Of a DNA stretch of 64,000 nucleotides, positions 11,500 through 23,559 are shown piece by piece. How positions within the stretch are numbered: position 1 is the first letter of the stretch; every line of letters begins with the position of its first letter. The stretch is from Dactylis glomerata (Eukaryota; Streptophyta; Magnoliopsida; Poales; Poaceae): contig QXEO01000334.1 of the NCBI GenBank assembly GCA_007115705.1, forward strand, positions 777,567 to 841,566. The letters run 5' to 3'. A model generated the notes under the pieces. That model made no database searches. It was not told the DNA's origin and saw only the letters and a list, made by a program, of their open reading frames with translations. The position numbers were made by a program, and so were the translations under genes.

Positions 11500-14400
11500 A
11501 TGGGGAAGAGCAAGACCACCAATGCATCAACCAGCTGGGTGCCCTCCGAGTTTAAGCAAACCGATCTCACCAAGGCCCAGAAGGAGGGCCTCATCGCCGA
11601 AGGGGATCAGGTCATCTTCCCCAACACTGAGCGCATCCCCAAGCCCCCGAGCGGCTATCGGGGTGATGTTTCTCGCCTTTCTCCTGTGCGGCTTATCTTT
11701 TCCTTCCCATGAGTTTCTCTGCGGACTTCTCTTTGTCTACGGCGTGCAGCTTCACCAGCTCACACCAAACTCGATTTTACACATTGCTTGCTTTATCACT
11801 CTTTGCGAGTCTTTTCTGGGGATCGAACCCCATTGGATTCTCTGGAAATTTCTCTTCCGCCTCTGCCCTAGTGTTGCCTTGTCAAAGAAGCCTGAGCTGG
11901 GTGGAGCTGTTGTTTCTGTCTGCGCCGAGGTTCATTATTTGGATTTTGCCATGGCTGCCTCAGTGCAAGGTTGGAAGAAGAAGTGGTTTTATATCAAAGA
12001 CCAGAAAAACTCTGCCTCTGACCAATACGGCATTGCCCCTTTTGATGCCAATAAAGAACTGAAGAAGTTGTCATCGTGGGATTCGCCTCCCACGGAAGCT
12101 GAGATGAAAGATATCAAACCACTGCTAGCCCGCATCCAGGCTCTGAAGAGTGGTAGCAGAGGTGCGCTGTCAGGAACTCAACTTATGTCGTTCTTTCTGC
12201 AACGGCGAGTTCAGCCTCTTCAGCACCGTGTTTCCAAACTTTGGTCGTACTCTGGCTTGAAAGATTCTTCTCGAGTATCTGAAGATGATATGGATAAGAA
12301 GGATCTCGACAAGCGAGTGATAGCTCTGACCACTCTCACAAAAGATCATGAAATTCCAGCCTTGGCCGCTGATTTCTTTGACTTCGAGCATCCCTTGCCT
12401 GCGGTATATGCTTTTTCATGCACCACCGTCTCATTTATTTGCCTTCTTTTATTTTATCACTGTTTTTCTTACAACTTGTTGACTTAATCTTCTGCAGGAT
12501 CACCAATACCTTGTTTCTCATCCTCCTCTTCCAGAGGGAGGACCTATTCAGGTTGTTCCTGTCTTTGCTGCATCCGAAGCCCCCGAGGCTGAGGACAGCT
12601 AGGACGGAGATGAAGCCAAAGATTCGCTGGAAGGAACTAGCTCGACTACGTCGCCTCCTGCTGCGCTTTCCGAAGATCTTGGTCTCGATAAGAAGAGGAA
12701 GCGTGTCGAGGAGATCTTTCTTCGAGTACCTCTGCTCCCAAGAATGTGGCCGGGGAGGCTTCTGCTCTAGAAGATGAAGAAGAACTTTTCAACCTCTTGG
12801 ACTCGTGAGACTTTGCTGACTTGTGAACTTATATACTTATCTTTCTTTCGACTTATGCAAAGTGTTTTACTCTTTTATTCCTTTTGTAGTGATAACGAGA
12901 ACCCGAAAAAGGATGCTACCACTGCTCCCATTTCTGATGCTCCTGCTATCGACGAGCCGCCCTCTCAGGAGGCAGATGTGGTACCTAAGTCGCCAGAGGA
13001 TGTTGTCAAAAAGGCCGCTTCTCATGCTTCCAAACGCCTGAAGAAAGCGTCAGCGGCGAGTACTTCCCTTGACACCCATCGACCAACGAGCTTCGATGAT
13101 GATGTAAGTACTACTTTTCTTCTTGCAGCTTACTCTTCTTGAACTTCTCTTCTCATGCCTTGCTTTTGACAGACTTTGATGAAAAAGTTCGTCTCCTTGG
13201 GCACTGAATGTGTCGAGTTTTTGAAAGCTGCCCGGGCTTCTCAGGGTAAGCTTCTTGCTATTCTATGTCTTTCATTCATCTAATTTACATCTCTATGGCT
13301 TGTTATCCAGCTTGCTTTCCCCTTCTTGTGCTGCAGATGCTTTGTTGGCAGCCAATGCTCGCATATCGTCCCTGGAAGCTGAACTCGAAGCTTCCAGAAA
13401 AGCTTGGGATGTTGTCGCCGCTGCCAAGACCGCTGCTGAGAAGTCTACTAAATTAGCAGTGGCTAAGGCAAAAAAAAGCAGAAAAGGCACTCGCCGATGC
13501 TGATCGGGATCGTGTTCAAAGGGAGCAAGCCATAACTAAATGCCTTAATCAAATTTCGGCTCTTGCTGGAGGTAAGTACCATGCTTTTCCCTTCTTTATC
13601 TGACTTGCTGCTTCTTATACTTACTGATGTGTACTTATCTTTTGTCTATGTCCTTTTGTTTCTGTAGAACATACTGGGGTGTCTTTGGCGCCTCTGCAGC
13701 CGGATGATGATTGATGACCCACAAGTATAGGGGGTGTATCGTAGTACTTTCGATAAATAAGAGTGTCGAACCCAACGAGGAGCAGAAGGTGTTGATGAGC
13801 AGTTTTGATCAAGGAATCAATGTAAATACTAGCAAACAGGTTTTCAGGAGTATTTGGTAAAACGAGTAAATAAAGTGCGAGTAAATAAAAGACAGTAGTA
13901 ACAATTGCAGCAAGTGGCCCAATCCTTTCTTCAGCAAAGGACAAGCCGGTTGTGTACTTATAATAACCAAACGTTCTCGAGGACACACGGGAGGTTTCTG
14001 TCAAGAGCTTTCGCTTCATAGAGCCAATAGTATTTATTGGTTTGGTAAGTGTTATGGGGGTGAACCTGTGCTAGCGCACTACCCTTACTAGGATAAATAC
14101 ACACTTGTGATTATACCCCTTGCAAGCATCCGCAAATACAAGAAAGTAATTAAGATAAATCTAACCACAGCCTTAAACTCTATGATCCTACGCTCCCTGG
14201 TGCAATGGTTTCCCAACGGAGGTTTAGGTTTCTGTCACTCCAGCAACCCCACAATCGGTAGCCAAATACACAATGCATCTCACTAGGCCCATAAATGGTG
14301 AAGTATCATGTAGTCGACGTTCACATGACACCACTAGTGAAATAGCACCACAACAATATCAAACCATTAAATATTTCTCAACAATAATTCACTACTAACA

Positions 14401-15727
14401 TCTTGACTTCTCCCATGTCCTCAAGAACTAAACGAACTACTCACAAGACATCATATGGATCATGATCAGAGGTGAAATAATGGTAAATAACAATCTGAAC
14501 ATAAATCTTAACTCAACGGTTCCACTCAATAGCATCAACTACAAGAGTAATCAACACCGGGAAAGTTTCCCCTATGAATATAACAAGATCCAACTCAAGA
14601 TGTTACAGCGGGATGGCGAGGTGATGGTGGAGATGAAGGTGCTGGTGATGGGGATGATGATGATGATGATCCCGATGAAGTCCGGTGCGATGGTGATGAC
14701 GATGGCGACGATCTCCCCTCTCCGGGAAGGAATTTCCCCGGCAGATTTCTCCCTGCCGGAGAGCTTTTTCTCTCTGGTGTTCTCCGCCCCGCAGAGGCGG
14801 CTGTGTCTAACTCTGAGCCCCCCCTTGACTTAGGTTTTTGGGGACGATGATGTACGCGAAGGGGTGAGAGCAAAGGTGGGCCAGGGTGGCCTCACGTGGG
14901 GCCCGCGCGGCCAGGGGGCTGGCCGCGCCGCCCTGGCGTGTGGGGCCCCCCTGGCTCCTCTCGACTCCTCCTTCTGGCTTCGTAGGTCTTCTGGGAAAAT
15001 ATAATTTCTGGGTATTTTTTTGGAATTTTCCTGATCTTCAAAATATGGTCTCTTGATGGTCCCTTTTCCAGCAGAATCCTGACTCCGGCAGCAACTCCTC
15101 CGATGATCATCAAACATGTGAAAACAAAGGAAATAACATAAGTAACATGTCTAAATATGAAATATATCAATGAATAACAGTAAGTTATGGTACAAAATAG
15201 TGATGCAAACTGGACGTATCAATGATCCTCTGATGGCCGCGGTGAACTTGCTGGAGTTGAATTGGATATCTATCCAGGAAATCTTTGAGCTGGCTAGTCG
15301 CGTGCTAACGTGGATTTTCGTCGGGTTGTGGCCCAAGCAAAAGGCGGATGTGCCAACTGCCGATCTGAAGAAACTTGCAGCGGCTTTCGACACCCCTGAA
15401 GATCCTATCCTTCTGATGAAGGGCCGTTCGGTGAAGCGAGGCGCTGAAGGGGCCATTGCTCTTACTTATGCACATGGCGAGGAAGTTGACTGGGAGAAGG
15501 TTAGCTCTTCCCGTGGTCGACCTCTTTCAGAGCTGTGAGGTTTCTTTAAGAAGGCGAAGAAGTACGCGCCAGGCGTCATGTCGATTATGACTCCTTTGGC
15601 GGCTTCTTCGACTTCTACTCCAGCTTCTTCGACTCCTGCGACAAGTGCGTCGATGCCCCCGTCAAGTGCTGGTGCTACTTCGCCTGCACCTTCTTTCGCC
15701 GCGGAGCCTGCTGCTGTGGTGGCGTAG
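11500..15727 (+). pseudogene. antisense intron-bearing ORF in gypsy element (Transposase_28-like)
   Basis: The frame starts MGKSKTTNASTSWVPSEF at 11500 and continues through a hydrophobic block with GVQLHQLTPNSILHIACF, typical of the 'putative gypsy-type transposon' domain of plant retroelements. Function is unknown. Clear GT-AG introns lie at 12404-12497, 12805-12889, 13104-13172 and 13246-13336. Later exons encode a charged, probably coiled-coil region (LLAANARISSLEAELEASRK) and, after a nested solo LTR (13712-15221), a C-terminal part ending 15727. Lesions: one extra G near 11660 shifts the frame, a TAG near 12600, an A-run shift near 13475, and a TGA at 15536. It lies antisense to gag, so splicing is possible only from its own transcript. 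Confidence 0.75.
13712..15221 (-). mobile_element. solo LTR, Athila-like, 1,510 bp
   Basis: It begins TGATGACCCAC, ends GGACGTATCA and is flanked by the TSD ATGAT (13707-13711, 15222-15226). On the minus strand it starts TGATACGTCC like the other Athila-type LTRs here and has a similar GC-rich middle. No internal domain or second LTR is present, so it is what remains after LTR-LTR recombination. It interrupts the antisense ORF. A GAT trinucleotide run sits near 14655-14670. Confidence 0.9.
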
Positions 15728-15899
15728 AATTAGCCTCTCCTTGTAATTTTTCCTCTTTTGGATAGATGTAGCAAACTTTGCCCGTAATTTGCCTGAGATT
15801 TTATCAGGAAGTATTGTACTGTTTGTTAATATATCGCCTTTTGTGAAATATTGAACTAAATTGGGTTTCTGAATTGTTTTCTTTTCCCTTCTTTTGGCT

Positions 15900-16834
15900 T
15901 CCAGCCTGCGCGTGTTGGTGGGTCGCAAAATCGTGATCGCGGCTCGCCGCCGGCCAATGTGTTCAACTCCGGTGCTCCTTCGCCTCCTCACTCTTCTTGC
16001 CGATGCAGTGAATATATGTTGAGGATTTCGGACCTCAAAGGGCGTTTAACTTTGATGAAGCTTTAGGCAAAAACTGCTTTGGACAAGGCCAGCAAGTCTT
16101 GCGGCTTGATGAAATAGATATCCATTCTTGAGGATAAAGTTTCTGGTCTGGTGGCCAAAATCGTACATCTTGAGGAATGTGACTCCTTTCTTGTTGGTAT
16201 CGTTGAGTTCGTTTGTGAGATGTTGCGATGTAAGGTTTCTTGAAGCCCTGTTGTATCTTTTGCTGTGTTTTTGCAAGCTAATTTTCTTTCGTGCCTCAGG
16301 TGCTTGCCTGGACTTTGTTGGTGAAGCTCGTCGAGTTTCCGAACGAATCGTGGCTCTTGAGAAGGCATCACAGGGAACTGATAGTTTGTGGTCGAATCCC
16401 CGGCGCCATCGTGCCATTGTACTTCTTCAAGATCGTGCTCAATATATTGGAGAAGCGTAGATGGTTGTCAGGCATCTTTGATGACCATGTATTCTGTTAT
16501 GCTTCCTCGCAACCCTCCGTCGGGCAGTTTCAGGCAATTGCTCGAGACCTTCAGGACGAGCCAGCGGGTTCATCTTTTGATAAAACTCAGCTTGATCGCT
16601 GGTGCTAACTTTGCTCTTGGATGGATGCGAAAGTGGCATCTGAGGCTCAATTATGACTCGATGTCGTAGGACTTGCCTCCAGGGCGTGCGACGCTTGGTG
16701 TTCATATGGATGCCACACTGCAGACAGCGAGGAGGATTATTTCAAGGTTACTGCAGGAGGACGCGAGGTTTTTCCATGAGCATCACTACTTGAACCCATT
16801 CAACGTGGATGACTCAGATCAGCCAGCAGTGTAG
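15900..16834 (+). pseudogene. further decayed exons of the antisense ORF
   Basis: Readable pieces include EARRVSERIVALEKASQGTD (about 16327-16385), a piece with DRAQYIGEA (to 16460) and, in another frame, SGSFRQLLETFRTSQRVH and ANFALGWMRKWH (about 16520-16640). These are separated by stops and frame changes. They look like C-terminal exons of the same retroelement-encoded protein, or of a second copy of it. No intact frame remains, and which exons join is unclear. Confidence 0.5.
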
Positions 16835-17142
16835 CATGTTGTTGTGTATATTCTTTGTATGTAAGACTCGAAAGTTCCCGTTTTCTGGGTTTTCTTGCCA
16901 GAAAATTTCTCGAAGCGTTCCTTGCTTAGTGCGTTTGCCGCGATTTCGTTTGAGGTAATGGAGACACAAAACTCGAATAGGAGGACTTTGTCTTTATATA
17001 TGCTTATAATGTAAGACACATGGGGTGTCCCAAGAGATCCGGCCAATGACCTGTGTTCTGGATCTAGAGGGCATTGCCCTGGAATAGGTCGTGGCTTTTA
17101 CAGCCTTATTTTTCTACTCTACTTTTTTGGCGTACTTGTTGC

Positions 17143-20128
17143 CTATGTTGCCGAGGTCTTTTCTTCTTCTCCTGTAGGTTTCTCTTTGTCTGACGACTGT
17201 ACCCGCGGGTTTTTCACCTCTGGCTCTGCTGGGTGCCCTTCGAGTTGTTGTGTGGTTCCTATAGTCACGCTTTTTGTCTTGCCTTTGGGTTCTCCGTAGC
17301 TTGCCATCATGCCGAAGTTTTGGGCCATCTTGTGAAATTCCTTGTCGCATAGATCCAATAGCTCGAAGCTTCCTTTTACTGTGATAATTCTATTGGGTCC
17401 TGGCATTTTGAGTACTAGGTACGTATAGTGAGGTACTGCCATGAATCGCGAAAACGCGGGTCACCCGAGGATCACGTGATATTATGATGGCCAGTCCATG
17501 ACTTCGAAGTCGAGCTTCTCTCTTCTGTAGTTTTGTCTATTCCCAAAGCAAACGTTGAGTGCTATTCGACCTAGTGGATAGTTAGCGCTCCCTGGAACGA
17601 TTCCGTGGAAGGAACAGTCAGATGGTTTCAGGAACTCTAATGAAATGTGCATTGCTCGTAGAGTCTTCGTATATATAAGATTTATTCCGCTTCCTGCATC
17701 CATAAACACTCTATCAACATCGTATGTCCCAATCTGGGCTTTGAGTACCAGAGGCACATTTCCTGGCCGAGGTACTGTTATGGGGTGATCATCCCTGCTG
17801 AATTCTATGGGTTGCTCCGACCAGTGTAGATATTCCGTTGTTGCTGGAGGCGAAGTTACTGCTAGGTTAACTTGTCGAGTTATGCTTTTCTCCTCTTTGT
17901 TCGACTTTGGCACTGGTTGTATCATTGCTGTGATGTGCCCTTTAGATGGAACATATCCTCCGTCATTGTCGTGTCCCTGGTTCGGCTGGTCTTGACCTTG
18001 AGGAACTCCATTGTTTCCTTGTTGACTTGCAGGCGCGTTCCCTTTGTATCCTTGCCTCTTTGCTTCGGCTTGCTCGTTCAGTGCTGCCTCCTAGAGTTTC
18101 AAGAATGTCGTGCAATCTTTCATCATGTGTCTGGATACTCATTTCCCATCAACGAACGCGGAGTGTATGTGGCATGGTCCGTTTAACATATCCTCTGGTG
18201 ATGGGTTGTACTCTCTGGGTTCTTTTTTCTGAAATTTTTTGCTGCTCCCGTAGTCTTCTTTTCCATAGCTACGGTATCCTGAGCTTCTACGGTCGTTCCC
18301 TTGGTAACTATTGTCTTTGTACCCTGTGGCTACTTGGCTGTGGGAGCCGTAGTTATCGTAATTGCGGGATCTCCTCCTTTGGCCTCCATATCTGTTTCCT
18401 CTATCATCCTCTGGTGATCGTGTCCATTTGTTGTTGTACGCATCTTCTCCATCTGCGAACCTATTTGCTATATCTATTAAATCTGATACTGTTTTTGTCT
18501 TGATTCTGCCCATCTCTTCGACTAGGTCTCCTCGCTGCAACCCGAGTGTGAATGCATCTATTGCTCTTTCATCTGAGACTTCGACTGCTAAATTTTTGAT
18601 AATGCTCCACCTTTGGATATATGCCCTTAATGTCTCATTGCATTGCTGTACGCAAGCTTTGACTTCTTCTATGGACGCTGGCCGCTTATATGTTGATTTG
18701 AAGTTGCTCGTAAATTACTTTGTGAGCTCCTCCCAGCTTCCAATTGTTTCTTTTTTCTAATTTGCTCAACCATGACCTTGCTGCGCCGGTGAGGTGTAAC
18801 CGCAAACTTTGTATTACTGTTTCTTTGGTTCCTCCCAGTATTTTTACTGCTTGCAGATAATCCGAGAGCCATGACTGTGGCTCCTGAGATCCATCATATT
18901 TTTGCTGATAATGGGGTAGTTTGAAACCCTTGGGTACTGGCGTGGTGCGAACCCTATGAGTAAAGCATGACGCCCCCATCTCCTTTTCATCGTCTTCGTA
19001 GTCATATGCTTTGTTGGGAGTCCTGGATCTTTGGGTTCCTCTATGCTTCAGACTTTTATGTCGTCTTGGTGATGGTGTTCTAGATCGTCGACTGCCGCTT
19101 CCGTACCGTGGACTGTTGTGACGGTGTGGTGATCTTGGTTTATGGGTTCCTTTGTTGCGGTACGCCTCCTCTTCTTTTGCTGATAATTTGTTGCCTACCA
19201 TCTTCAATCCTTGTAGTGCTGCCCGGTGCATATGTTCCCTTGGGTCTCCTAGATTTGGTCGTGTTGTGTGCAGGTATGCTTGAGCTGCCACCAGTGCTGC
19301 TTCAGGTGTCTTTGGTATAATGCTCTCTTGCTCGTCGACCGATAGGAAAGACGAGTCGAGGCTTTTGGAGAGGCTTTGCCTTTCTGAGTACTCGAGGTTT
19401 TCAAACCTTGATCCATGTCGATGATGCCTTTTGCTGTTTGTGTACGACGCGTCGCTACGTGCTTTGTGATAAGCTTCGTTTGCCGCAATGGCTGAGTCTC
19501 TTCTCTTCTATATTTCAATCCTCTCTTTTGCTAGTTGCTTCGACTGCTGTCTTAAGGCATAGTGATACCCCAAAAGCATATTCTTGTTGGCGTTTGTTGG
19601 TATTGGCGTGCCGTGCTCCATGGCTGTTTTGATTATTCTTCACTCGTCGACTCATAGTCGAACTTTCTCCCTCGTTGCCAGGAAATCTGCAGTTTCTCCT
19701 TCTGCCAGGTAATTTGCCCCTCTATTTACGTTTGCTGGGTTGAGCACTGGATTGTTGTTTTCATCAAGCTCTTCTGAGTTATCCCCTATAATGGCGAGTA
19801 CTTAGTACCGATTGTCGAACTTGCTGTTGAAGCTTGAGAAGATTGAACTGTCATCTTTATGAAGCTCGAATCCTGTCTTCCAGGTGTCTGTTGATTTGTC
19901 TGAAGTATCGTCATGGCAGATCATGAGGTCTTCGAGCTGCACTTCTAAGTCAAAATTTTCCATGATTTCGTCGCCTTCTGCGATTTTTCTCTCTTCTATT
20001 TCTATTTCTGCGATGCTGACCGACGAGTTTACCTCGCTGGAGGAGCCTTCTGATGATTCTGACATTGTTATTGTCTTAGACTCGCTTGCCAATGGATCCG
20101 GTTTCGCCGGATCTGAAAGGCGAATCAA
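17143..20128 (-). pseudogene. decayed gag-protease of the minus-strand gypsy element
   Basis: Reading leftward: an acidic N-terminal part (20128-19802); a Gag part with an Arg/Ser-rich stretch and a capsid-like segment (KYDGSQEPQSWLSDYLQA, near 18890); then RIKTKTVSDLIDIANRFADG (near 18490); a degenerate zinc-knuckle-like CHIH/HMMKDC region (near 18140); and a retropepsin-like block with DAGSGINLIY (near 17690). A post-protease piece (17442-17143) starts VPHYTYLVLKMPGP. Several stops and an extra A near 18758 break the frame. Reverse transcriptase does not follow. Wording and order resemble the Triticeae Fatima group. Confidence 0.8.
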
Positions 20129-20327
20129 ACATAAAGATCCGACGCGAAAGTTAGGCTTCCGATCGTCAGGTCCATATCTTGATCTATGCTCTCGAATATT
20201 GGCGTGAAGTTTGACTGGTGAGGTTGAAAATCGACGGTCTCGAAAGATATCTGGTTTTCGTTGACTTCTGGATTGCGGTTGGCTAAAGGCAAAAAAGCCG
20301 TCGAATTCATGATTCCAACGCCTAGAG

Positions 20328-20346
20328 TCCCCACGGTCGGCGCCAA
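20328..20346 (-). other. primer-binding site of minus-strand gypsy element
   Basis: On the minus strand TTGGCGCCGACCGTGGGG starts directly after the 5' LTR end. It fixes the element's orientation. The matching tRNA was not identified. Confidence 0.75.
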
Positions 20347-20347
20347 T

Positions 20348-20682
20348 TGATGAGGGTTAACTCGACAAATGTCCAATATGAAGGACTTAGGATTGGGGGA
20401 GTAGGGCGTCAGATGAACTCGGAGGTAAAATCAGTCAAACAAGGTGTGTATCGAAAGTAAACGTAAGAGCAAACTTGGCTTGCTTTCAATCTGTCCCTTA
20501 CTGTCCTCTCCTGGCCCCTATATATAGGTGGCCAGGTCTCAAGGATCGGGAGGGGTCCGATACGTATTACAATATCGGTATACGACATGAACTCGTATCT
20601 CGATTTAGATTACACTTGGGCCTAGTCTTATCGGGCCTCAGGGATACCCAACTGACGGGCTCTATTATCTATACCCTTGTCA
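20348..20682 (-). repeat. 5' LTR of minus-strand gypsy element
   Basis: 335-bp partner of 1206-1540, followed by the TSD ATGAG at 20683-20687. Confidence 0.9.
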
Positions 20683-21120
20683 ATGAGAGTGTGAGAGTAA
20701 ATCATAGGTAATCGACGCAGTTGAGAACAGAAATACGAGCTAATCAAGAACACAACTGCACTATAGTAAAGTAATACAAAGATCCAATAATACACATTGA
20801 GATATGAGAGTAAACTATAGATAATCAACGTGGTTGAGAACAAAAATGCGAGCTAATCAAGAACACAACTACAAACCATCAAAATAGGATCCATCTAAAT
20901 ATATGTAACACATAGATTCAATAAAAATTCAACAACTTTTATCTTCGGGTAGGCAACCACGGCGGAGGTGGAGAACCATGATGGATGACCGACGAAGTAG
21001 CCACTGATGAGGTCATCAGCGGTGCAGAACGGAAGATCTCTAAGAGCTAGCTAGATTTTAGCTCTTGGATCCAATCGACCAAAAAGGTGGAGGTGATTGT
21101 CGGGTGGAGTTGTCATACTG
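20683..21120. repeat. short tandem repeat at the gypsy insertion site
   Basis: A unit of about 115 bp containing AATCAACG(T/C) and GCGAGCTAATCAAGAACACA occurs at about 20690 and again at about 20805; a remnant also sits left of the gypsy element (about 1175-1205). The rest, to 21120, has no coding character. Confidence 0.6.
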
Positions 21121-22644
21121 TTCATCTAAATATATATACTGTGTGGATAGTAGGGTGATACTTATTGGGCCAATAATGGGCCATAGTCGCAAACGATGAT
21201 CCATCAGAAAAGCGTGTGCAATACATTGATTCGCTGACGTTTTTCACATATATGCCCGAGTGCGTTGGAAATTTCACACACTGTCCTTTGGACGGAACTC
21301 GTGTGTGACAGGACACATCGCTCACATTCAGCTAGCCTAAACTCGTTTCCGATAGATTGTATCGCGCACATTTTTTAAGTTTAAAATTGTTTCTCTCTGT
21401 TTATGCTGCTCTGTAGAAATAATTGAAATTATTCTCCGTAACATTGTGCAACTTGAAGAACAGTTCATAATATTACACTCTTACATACTAATATATAGCA
21501 CATTACAAAAGATTGCACCCTTACATACTAATATATAGCGCATTACAAAAGATGGCGCTCCTACATATATATAAACAACTAGCTATATATTACTAGCTAA
21601 CTAAAGCTACTCTCAGAACATCATTCCTCCTTGTCCGAGGAGAGGACGACGACGGTGGCGGCGGCGGTGCCTTCACCATTCGTGGAGCTTGTTGCGTCGC
21701 CCTTAAAGGCCTTGCGCCTCTCCACAACGGCCTTCACAATCCACGCAACCTCGGCGAATCTTCCGACGGGAAACTGCGGGTAGGCCGGTACATGGCCAGG
21801 TCTGCGCGAAGATGACTTTGCACGGATGGCCTGCGCCGCGGCCGCACGAGTTCTTTCTTCCTTGCACGCAGTGGCGAAGGACTCTAGCAGTGCCTCCTGC
21901 TCCTCGAGCATCTCATCCTCCTCATCCCCGGCCTTGCGCTCCGCCTCCTCCCACCATTCCAGACATGGAGAATCCTCTGACGTCTCCTTTGCCGTGTCCT
22001 CGTCGTCCTCCAAGTTCCTCTCGGAGTCATGGTCCAAGGAGGACCAAACAGAGAAAGAGGGGGAGGAGACTGCTTCCGCCTCTTTTGATGGTGGAAGGGA
22101 CTGCTCCTCCTCCTCCACCGGAGACACTGGCTACCCGGCGGCGTTGCAGCGACGGGCCTTGCCACACGCAAGTTAGGCGAACGGTCTTCTTGGTACGAGC
22201 CATCTAGATGCAGATGCAGTAGTACAGTGGAGCTCTAGCTATAGCAGCGCTGGGATTTAAATGTAGCGGTCGACAGGCCATGCGTCGATGGCATACCAAG
22301 CGGCGGCCTCTAGAAAAGTCTCCACACACGCTTAATGATTTCGTACGTGCAGATGGCTCGTGAAATAAAACGATCAAAGAAAAACAAAATGTCGCTGATA
22401 ACTTCATACGGTTAAGAAAAAAAGAACGTGTGCAATTTGCACACGACTCCTTCTAGCAAACTGTGTGCTTTATGTTAGGCCGTCGATTTTCATTCTATTC
22501 CCATATGTGATGTCTTGTGGTGGTGCCCGCCTGGGCTGCAGGCCAACAGTCAAAATATTTTGCTGTAGACGAACGGTCCCTTCGCACAAGAAAGGTCTTT
22601 GCCGTGTGTGACAGAGATCTTAATAGGTCCGATCTGTACTAGTG
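21120..22644. mobile_element. CACTA-like transposon, right end
   Basis: The right border reads CGATCTGTACTAGTG at 22644; read inward on the minus strand it starts CACTAGTACAGATC, a CACTA-type terminus. Subterminal DNA on both sides of the ORF carries repeated GTGTGTGACA/GCACACG-like motifs. The left terminus was not found, and sequence further left, including the gypsy insertion, may belong to the same element. No transposase is readable. Confidence 0.45.
21621..22203 (-). pseudogene. acidic ORF within CACTA-like DNA
   Basis: An open frame of 168 codons (22127-21621) encodes a Glu/Asp/Ser-rich protein with a segment EEEDEMLEEQEALLESF-like in character and a C-terminus ending LSSDKEE. It has no ATG start: the likely native start, MARTKKTVR at 22203, is in another frame, and a TAG stands just upstream of the open part. 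A small indel between the two would explain this. Function is unknown; similar acidic ORFs occur inside grass CACTA elements. A highly biased composition also allows chance openness. Confidence 0.4.
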
Positions 22645-23144
22645 TTAAAGAGAAAAATCCCTTCTCTATCGTCAAAATGTTACAAGAAAAAAAGTTATTT
22701 TATAGTAGGATGTATTGTGGCGACGACATGCATGCAGTAGCACATGTGTGGGTGATGAACTAGGTAGGCAGGTCTAGCCGTATAAGGGCATGAGCTATGG
22801 AAGCAGTAGTATACACCTGCCTCATGAATCCACATAGATAAAATTATTTGAAGCAGCTACTGAGGGTCACACGCATCCAACGCACACAGTAGTCTTTTTC
22901 TTAGCAGGACCATGTCATGGCATCATCTCTCTTCTACCTGCCCCTTCTTTTCCCTCTCAAGCAAAACCATTCTCTCTCTGGACCACGCTCTCTCTCCCTT
23001 GAGCAGCGGGATCTCCTGCAAGCTACAACTAGCCTCTGCAAGCTACAACCTTTTTCTGCTCTATCCTCCATGGCAGCTCGCCTCCGAGCTGGACCTGCGG
23101 GGCAGCGATCCAAGCTGGAGCGTTGTGCATGCCCTAAGTAGCTT
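22645..23144. other. intergenic, no recognised feature
   Basis: Contains C/T-rich stretches and short ORFs without domain character on both strands. Nothing further could be supported. Confidence 0.5.
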
Positions 23145-23412
23145 AATTTGGAGAGAAGTAGAAATGAACAAAGGTGTGTACGTAAGTAGTTACATATGCG
23201 TCTGTGTTGTGCCCAGGAGGCCGGGATCAGCGGACATGGGTCTACACTAGACTAGAACAACCATTTGAAATGCACACCCCATGTGCAGCCAACCTGTTTT
23301 TCCTGCCTCGAATCGCAAGGATAACCTTGTCCTCATCTCATACTAGCACAATACTACAATTGATGTATTGTGTGTTGCGTAAGTAAGCATTGACATGTGT
23401 GACTGCTAGCTA
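23145..23412. repeat. local duplication, copy 1
   Basis: Matches 26098-26143, 26589-26770 and 27669-27712 piece by piece once the hairpin MITE and LINE are removed. Shared blocks include TGTGCAGCCAACCTGTTTT and GGATAACCTTGTCCTC. No coding content. Confidence 0.75.
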
Positions 23413-23452
23413 TCGCTAGCTCATATGCACATAACTTCTGGTATATATAGTA

Positions 23453-23559
23453 CTCTCTCTGATCACTATTATTTGTTTCTAATATAGATATATCTAAACA
23501 CTAAAATATATTTAGATACATGCATACTAGCAATATATAATAGTGGTTGGAGCAAGTAG
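23453..23559. mobile_element. degenerate Stowaway-like MITE
   Basis: Starts CTCTCTCTGATCACTATTA after TA and ends in an approximate inverse (TAATAGTGGTTGGAGCAAG) before TA. The arms are imperfect. Confidence 0.4.

Larger units (their letters stand above)
1206..20682 (-). mobile_element. non-autonomous Ty3/gypsy retrotransposon (Fatima-like), nested host
   Basis: Two 335-bp direct repeats (1206-1540 and 20348-20682), each starting TG and ending CA, are bounded by the TSD ATGAG (1201-1205 and 20683-20687). The element reads on the minus strand: a primer-binding site lies beside the right LTR and a purine tract (CTCGGGGGCTAC on the minus strand) beside the left LTR. Decayed gag-protease sequence occupies 17143-20128 on the minus strand; reverse transcriptase, RNase H and integrase are absent. 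Their place holds a plus-strand intron-bearing ORF. Removing the nested Athila element and the solo LTR leaves about 9.3 kb. The gag resembles the Triticeae Fatima family; an antisense extra ORF is known from Tat-lineage gypsy elements. Confidence 0.88.

Noticed and set aside
22175..22203. histone H3-like start MARTKKT
   Set aside because: Similarity stops after seven residues; no histone fold follows.
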